From the NCBI GenBank assembly GCA_003024985.2, contig PXIH01S0021918.1: DNA of 10,241 nt, one strand, 5' to 3'. Origin of the DNA: Euperipatoides rowelli. Lineage: Eukaryota > Onychophora > Udeonychophora > Euonychophora > Peripatopsidae. Position numbers and translations under genes: made by a program. Every line of letters starts with the position of its first letter. Position 1 is the stretch's first letter. This document shows positions 6,757 to 10,241 of this stretch, piece by piece. The notes below the pieces were generated by a model. The model ran no database searches, was not told the DNA's origin, and saw only the letters and a program-made list of their open reading frames with translations.

Positions 6757-7560
6757 ATGGGTTATAAGCATTTGTCAATTATATCTACAAATGTAGGAAC
6801 GTTAAATGATAAAAATAGAAATAGGATAAAATTAAATGTACTATTGAATTATAAAGCTATGATTTATTTGTTACAGGAAACTAGACGAAGGAAACAAGAT
6901 GGCTACAAGATATAGGAGGATTTTTCTTCAAATTATGTGGTAATAGAGAACCATTTGAATACTAGGCATGCTGGATTAGTTATTATGGTTGCTAAATCTA
7001 TTGCGTATGGAATTTTAGAGATTAATTTTGTTAACAAAAGGATTATTTTTATTAAATTGTGACACGAGAGTGATACAATAATGATTGTTAATATTCTTAT
7101 CCCTATTGTGGAAATGGAAAGGAAGAGGATTTGTAGGGATGTTATGGTATTGAGTAAAGATAATGCCTATTATAGTGGCTAGAGACATGAATGTTAACAA
7201 CACTGCTAAGGAAAATGTTTTGATAAAATATATGGATCTTTTTGATATGGTAGACGTGGCCTCTTTGTGTGAAATTGAGGGGATACCAACGAGGAGAGAC
7301 TGCTAACGCTAGACCGGATAATTGTAACCAGACTATATGGTGATTACTATAGTTTAACATATGGGTCAATGCCATATTCTGACCATGTTATATTCAGTTT
7401 TAATATTTATAAAAAGGCTAAGGTAAGTGAATCATTTTATAAAGTTGGCCTTATTCCTGTTTGGTCTGTTGATACAACTTATGATATTAAAAATGACATT
7501 GAGATAAATGATGTGTTAAGCAATGAACTTTTTAACCCGAGGATTAAATGTAGGTATTAA
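6757..7560 (+). other. APE-type endonuclease region of copy B ORF2
   Basis: This domain nicks the target strand to prime reverse transcription. Visible motifs are STNVG with the conserved Asn (6790-6792), LLQETRR with the catalytic Glu (6877-6879), a strand-forming IMIVNILIP (about 7081-7107), RDMN (7181-7192, where GDMN or GDFN is normal), LDRIIVT (7309-7329) and SDH (7378-7386), which carries the catalytic Asp-His pair. Stops lie at 6913 and 7060; frame changes lie near 7166 and between 7304 and 7309. The Gly-to-Arg change in GDMN is a further sign of decay. Confidence 0.88.
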
Positions 7561-7960
7561 AGAAGTGTATCTATGAAATTGGAGTGAAACATAACTTAAG
7601 TGAAAAGAAGATGATAGTAGGGAAGATTGAAAGAATTAAAGGGCTATTAAATGATCAGTTAAATGACATTGATAGTGAGAATACAGTTATAATGGGATCA
7701 CAATTAGGTTGGAATATTTGACTAACACTTTAAACAAGAGAATGCTTAACAAGTTTAAGGAAAAGATAGTTTGTACAGCAAGGTTGCCTAGTTGGAGATT
7801 AATTTCTATATTAAAGACTAGAAAAAAGGCCGCTAATGTTCATTCCATTAAGCATAAGGATATAATGATTATATCAAATATTGACGTTAGAACGGTACAA
7901 AGGGAGTTTATAAAAAATATGGAAACTGTATTTGTGGATAGGGTGGCTGATTCACAATAA
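7554..7960 (+). other. Endonuclease-RT linker of copy B ORF2
   Basis: Two overlapping open frames (7554-7721 and 7709-7960) encode a Lys-rich, probably helical linker, including EKKMIVGKIERIKGLLND and LNKRMLNKFKEKI. A linker of this length and character is usual between the two enzymes of a LINE ORF2. Copy A has lost all of it. No catalytic motif is present. Confidence 0.7.
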
Positions 7961-8009
7961 AGTAAATTTGATTTAAATAAAAAAATATACATTTTATAGA
8001 TCAAGAAAT

Positions 8010-8906
8010 GTGGCTATGTTGGAGGAGGATGAGGAAATGAATGCTGATTTCAAGATGGATGAAATACAGAATGTAATAAGAGAAACTAGAAGGAATGTAG
8101 CTCCAGGACCTGATGGTCTGACATATGATGCATATAACAGGATGGATGTTAGAATTAGGAAGTCATTGCTTGATGTTTTTAATTATTATCTAAATGGGGG
8201 TATTAGTGAGAGTGACTACTGGAATATAAACAGATCATTTATTAAGATGATACCGAAGAAGTTATTAAGTGGGGGCTATGGTATGGATAGTAATAATTAC
8301 AGACCGATCGCTCTCAATAATTCTGATGATAAGTACTTGCAGAAGATGATATTACAGTGCATTTGGAAAAAGGCTGATATACTTTTGCCAGATACTGTAT
8401 ATGGTATCAAAAATAGAACAATTGGCAGAGCTGTACTGTATTTGCATTTGGGATTTAATAATGTTGGTAATAATAAGGGAAAACATGGGTACATTTATAA
8501 GAGTGGATATGAAGGGAGCATATAATATGGTGAACATGACTTATATGAAATACATTATTTTAAAATATTTTGGGCATGGTAAAATGACTAGATTACTAAT
8601 TGATATTTTGTCTAATAAAATGGTGGATTTTATGAACAATAAGGTATATGTACAACTTGATAAAATGGGTGATGGATTACTGCAGGGGCCCCTCTGGCAC
8701 CGACATTGTACTCAATATATCTGATAGAGCTGTTTCATAGAGTTAATAGGGTTAATAGTGGGGTTTGGACTTATGGGAGGTCGAAGAATATCAAAATGAT
8801 TTCATATATTGATGATATTACAATATTGGTCCCCAATAAAAGACAGCTGTGGAAGGTTTATAAGGTACTCAATAAATTTGTTTGTATGACTGGTTTGGAA
8901 AATTAA
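8010..8906 (+). other. Reverse transcriptase core of copy B ORF2
   Basis: Fingers and palm motifs are in order: NVAPGPDGLTYDAY (about 8094-8135), FIKMIPKK, YRPIALNNSDDKYLQK (about 8299-8346), then VDMKGAYNMVN with the first catalytic Asp (8506-8508), GLLQG (8674-8688), PLAPTLYSIYL (8691-8723) and SYIDD with the catalytic Asp pair (8811-8816). Three frames are used: 8010-8525, 8401-8688 and 8691-8906. The break in the QG box is one missing base at 8689-8690. All catalytic residues are preserved in sequence. Confidence 0.93.
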
Positions 8907-9472
8907 TTGGGAGAAATCATATGTATGCAATGTGGGGGAGGGAAGGGTGATAAATATAGGGAAATGAATGGGGTTCATGGAAGAATACTGGGGATAATGT
9001 TTCCTATTAAGGACAGTAAAGGTATTCAATATAGTATATTTGGGTGGGTGAGGGAGGAGTTAGAGGCAGATTGGATGTGTTTAAGACGGTTAACGTTGGG
9101 TGGGTTGGCAAGACCAGAATCATAAACATGTTGAAAGTATCTAAAATAAACTTTTATATGCCATTTATCAGAATGACTGGGAAATCTGCTAATATAGTGT
9201 ATACTATATTTCAGAGGTATATATTTGGGAGATTTAAATACATGAGTGCATTTAAGGCTATGTTGCCTTTGAAAAAAGGGGGGTTGGGACTGAAAGATAT
9301 TAAAGGGATGAATTTGACAATCAGTTATAATTTTGTTGTTAATAATGTAATGAATAATGAGGAGCTGAGGGGTATGTATGAAATGAAGGAGTATATCAGA
9401 GACCCTTTGGTGAAGACATGGTATTCTGTATATGATGAATTTCATGATGGATTGAGGTTAGAGGTAGGGTAA
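8907..9472 (+). other. Thumb region of copy B ORF2
   Basis: Short NWEKSYVCNVG (about 8904-8936) is followed by SIFGWVREELEADW in one frame, then by WVGKTRIINMLK and LKKGGLGLKDI (about 9268-9300) in another. These match the usual thumb landmarks of LINE reverse transcriptases (KYLG-like box, GR..I.N helix, P...GGLGL). At least two frame changes separate them. The IFG box (about 9037-9048) is the point where copy A is interrupted. Confidence 0.8.
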
Positions 9473-10100
9473 GATATTTGATGGTTAAGGATCATATGAT
9501 CAGGGATGATATAAGATTTGTGAGCTATATAAATAGAGGGATGGGATTGGGGTTTGTTAGGAAATTAGACACTGTGGGAAGGTTGCATAATTTTATTAAA
9601 TTAAGGTTAAAATATTGCTTACAAAAATGAGAATGAGTAACATTGGCGTATGGAGGAGAGGGGATGTGATGTGTGTGTTTGGATGTGGGCACAATGAGGA
9701 TCTGGCACATTTATTATGGGAGTGTAGCAGAACTAGCAGGGAAATGAAAAAATTAATTATGAGGATTAGCAATAAACATGGTATGGCAGAATATTTGAAT
9801 GTTAACAATATGGAAAAATGGCCTTTTGGTGTATGTAAAGCTATTTTAGTTAAGCTCTTATCCATATGGAGGGCTAGATGTGACATTTTATATGGGAATG
9901 TAAATGTGGATTTGGCAATAAACAAAATACATAGATATTTTATCGGAATATACATGAAGAACATGTTTATACTGGAAAGTGATATTTTTATCGAATTTTG
10001 GTTAGGGTTCTCATGGAGGGTGAGGGTTGGTAATGTGATGTGGGGGTGGGTTGTGAATTATGACTATGTGTATATGTATTCTGAGATGATATGTTTGTAA
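9473..10100 (+). other. C-terminal CCHC region of copy B ORF2
   Basis: An open frame from about 9475 to 9630 is followed by a shifted one from 9615 to TAA 10098-10100 (161 codons). The latter holds CVFGCGHNEDLAHLLWEC, a CX3CX7HX4C knuckle with Cys 9672, Cys 9684, His 9708 and Cys 9723. L1 and Tx1-type ORF2 proteins carry this knuckle after the thumb, where it contributes to RNA and DNA handling. A Trp- and Ile-rich stretch of about 125 residues follows to the stop. This is the best-preserved block of the element. Confidence 0.9.
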
Positions 10101-10193
10101 TTCTGTATATGTATTATGGTAAAAGGATGAATATAAAATTTATTTATGTACAATATTATGTTTTTTTTTTATTTTGTTTGAGTTTGATATGTC
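10101..10193 (+). other. LINE copy B 3' UTR
   Basis: This AT-rich, non-coding stretch follows the ORF2 stop, with T10 at 10161-10170. No canonical AATAAA is visible. It leads directly into the 32-bp repeat. Confidence 0.6.
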
Positions 10194-10241
10194 TACAAAA
10201 GATGAAGTAGCAGTATTTTAACGTATACAAAAGATGAAGTA
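10194..10241 (+). repeat. 32-bp-period direct repeat at the LINE 3' end
   Basis: TACAAAAGATGAAGTA occurs at 10194-10209 and again, perfectly, at 10226-10241, so at least one and a half units of a 32-bp tandem repeat are present. The window ends inside it. It may be the element's own 3' tail or a minisatellite beside it. Confidence 0.8.

Larger units (their letters stand above)
6757..10100 (+). pseudogene. LINE copy B ORF2 (endonuclease, RT, CCHC), broken
   Basis: The span of about 1,114 codons is the normal size for a LINE ORF2. The start ATG at 6757 is chosen because copy A matches it (3727) and because it follows the ORF1 stop by 8 nt, an arrangement that suits reinitiation. The order is APE endonuclease (6757-about 7400), linker (7400-8010), reverse transcriptase (8010-8906), thumb (8907-9472) and a C-terminal domain with a CCHC knuckle (9473-10100). 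At least two in-frame stops (6913, 7060) and about ten frame changes inactivate it. The reading frame is otherwise open in long blocks, the longest being the last 161 codons. Confidence 0.93.
5363..10241 (+). mobile_element. LINE copy B, L1/Tx1-like, near full length
   Basis: This is a nearly complete non-LTR retrotransposon of about 4.9 kb or more, with a 5' terminus shared with copy A, ORF1, ORF2 and a short 3' UTR running off the window. The sense strand is rich in purines and poor in C, as usual for L1-type elements; this leaves long but meaningless open frames on the antisense strand. Placement in the Tx1-like branch rests on the paired CCHC knuckles of ORF1, the APE endonuclease with LLQET, and the C-terminal CX3CX7HX4C. 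An ordinary L1 from another lineage is the main alternative. No target-site duplication can be seen because the 3' end is outside or at the edge. Confidence 0.93.

Noticed and set aside
6134-6778. A 214-codon open frame on the minus strand, the longest in the window
   Set aside because: It lies exactly antisense to LINE ORF1 and is rich in Ser, Leu, Phe and His. The purine-rich sense strand makes the complement pyrimidine-rich, where stop codons are rare. It contains an undetermined residue and no recognisable domain.
9026-9964. Long minus-strand frames (139 and 122 codons) opposite the end of ORF2
   Set aside because: Same compositional effect as above. The plus strand carries the diagnostic thumb and CCHC motifs.
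2272-10241. A tandem segmental duplication giving copies A and B
   Set aside because: The copies differ at most codons outside conserved motifs and have different deletions, and the junction falls at an element 5' end. Independent insertions explain this better.

Overview
This window is non-coding, AT-rich eukaryotic DNA, very probably from an animal nuclear genome. It is CpG-poor, with long A/T homopolymers, a (CA)n microsatellite, a tRNA-derived SINE and two decayed LINE (non-LTR retrotransposon) copies. I see no bacterial or organellar features and no intact protein-coding gene. The LINEs resemble the Tx1-type branch of the L1 superfamily: ORF1 has a pair of CCHC knuckles just after a 'VKG(R)' segment, and ORF2 has an APE-type endonuclease, a reverse transcriptase and a C-terminal CCHC. 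Such elements are known from fishes, amphibians and many marine invertebrates, so I infer a metazoan and cannot name the taxon.

Layout. 1-300: a (CA)n tract followed by a compact SINE of about 100 bp (156-256), bounded by a perfect 19-bp target-site duplication (137-155 and 257-275). 276-1001: AT-rich DNA with a candidate terminal exon on the plus strand (splice acceptor, 38-codon frame, stop, AATAAA, A12), overlapped by an open antisense frame. 1002-1927: AT-rich DNA with no gene, perhaps an old unclassified repeat. 1928-2113: a weak candidate for a second, minus-strand SINE. 2114-2271: T-rich low complexity.

2272-5362: LINE copy A, plus strand. It carries ORF1, then ORF2 with endonuclease and reverse transcriptase. 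A segment equivalent to about 700 bp, including the SDH end of the endonuclease, is missing. The copy stops abruptly in the thumb after the YIDD box. 5363-10241: LINE copy B, same family and same strand, nearly complete: 5' end, ORF1 (5377-6748), ORF2 (6757-10100) and a 3' UTR ending in a 32-bp-period repeat at the window edge. B starts exactly where A breaks off, within a motif that B also has at about 9020-9048. The simplest reading is that B inserted into A, with the rest of A lying beyond the right edge.

Both copies are dead, with many stops and frameshifts, yet nearly every diagnostic motif can still be read. ORF1 would have coated the RNA, the endonuclease would have nicked the target, and the reverse transcriptase would have copied the RNA at the nick. 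The SINE would have depended on such a machinery in trans, though nothing here shows that this family mobilised it. The most interesting points are the 20-bp 5' terminus shared by A and B, which packs an ETS-like site, a YY1-like site and the ORF1 start codon together; the nested insertion; the clean SINE insertion; and the candidate exon. I found no convincing undescribed system beyond these.
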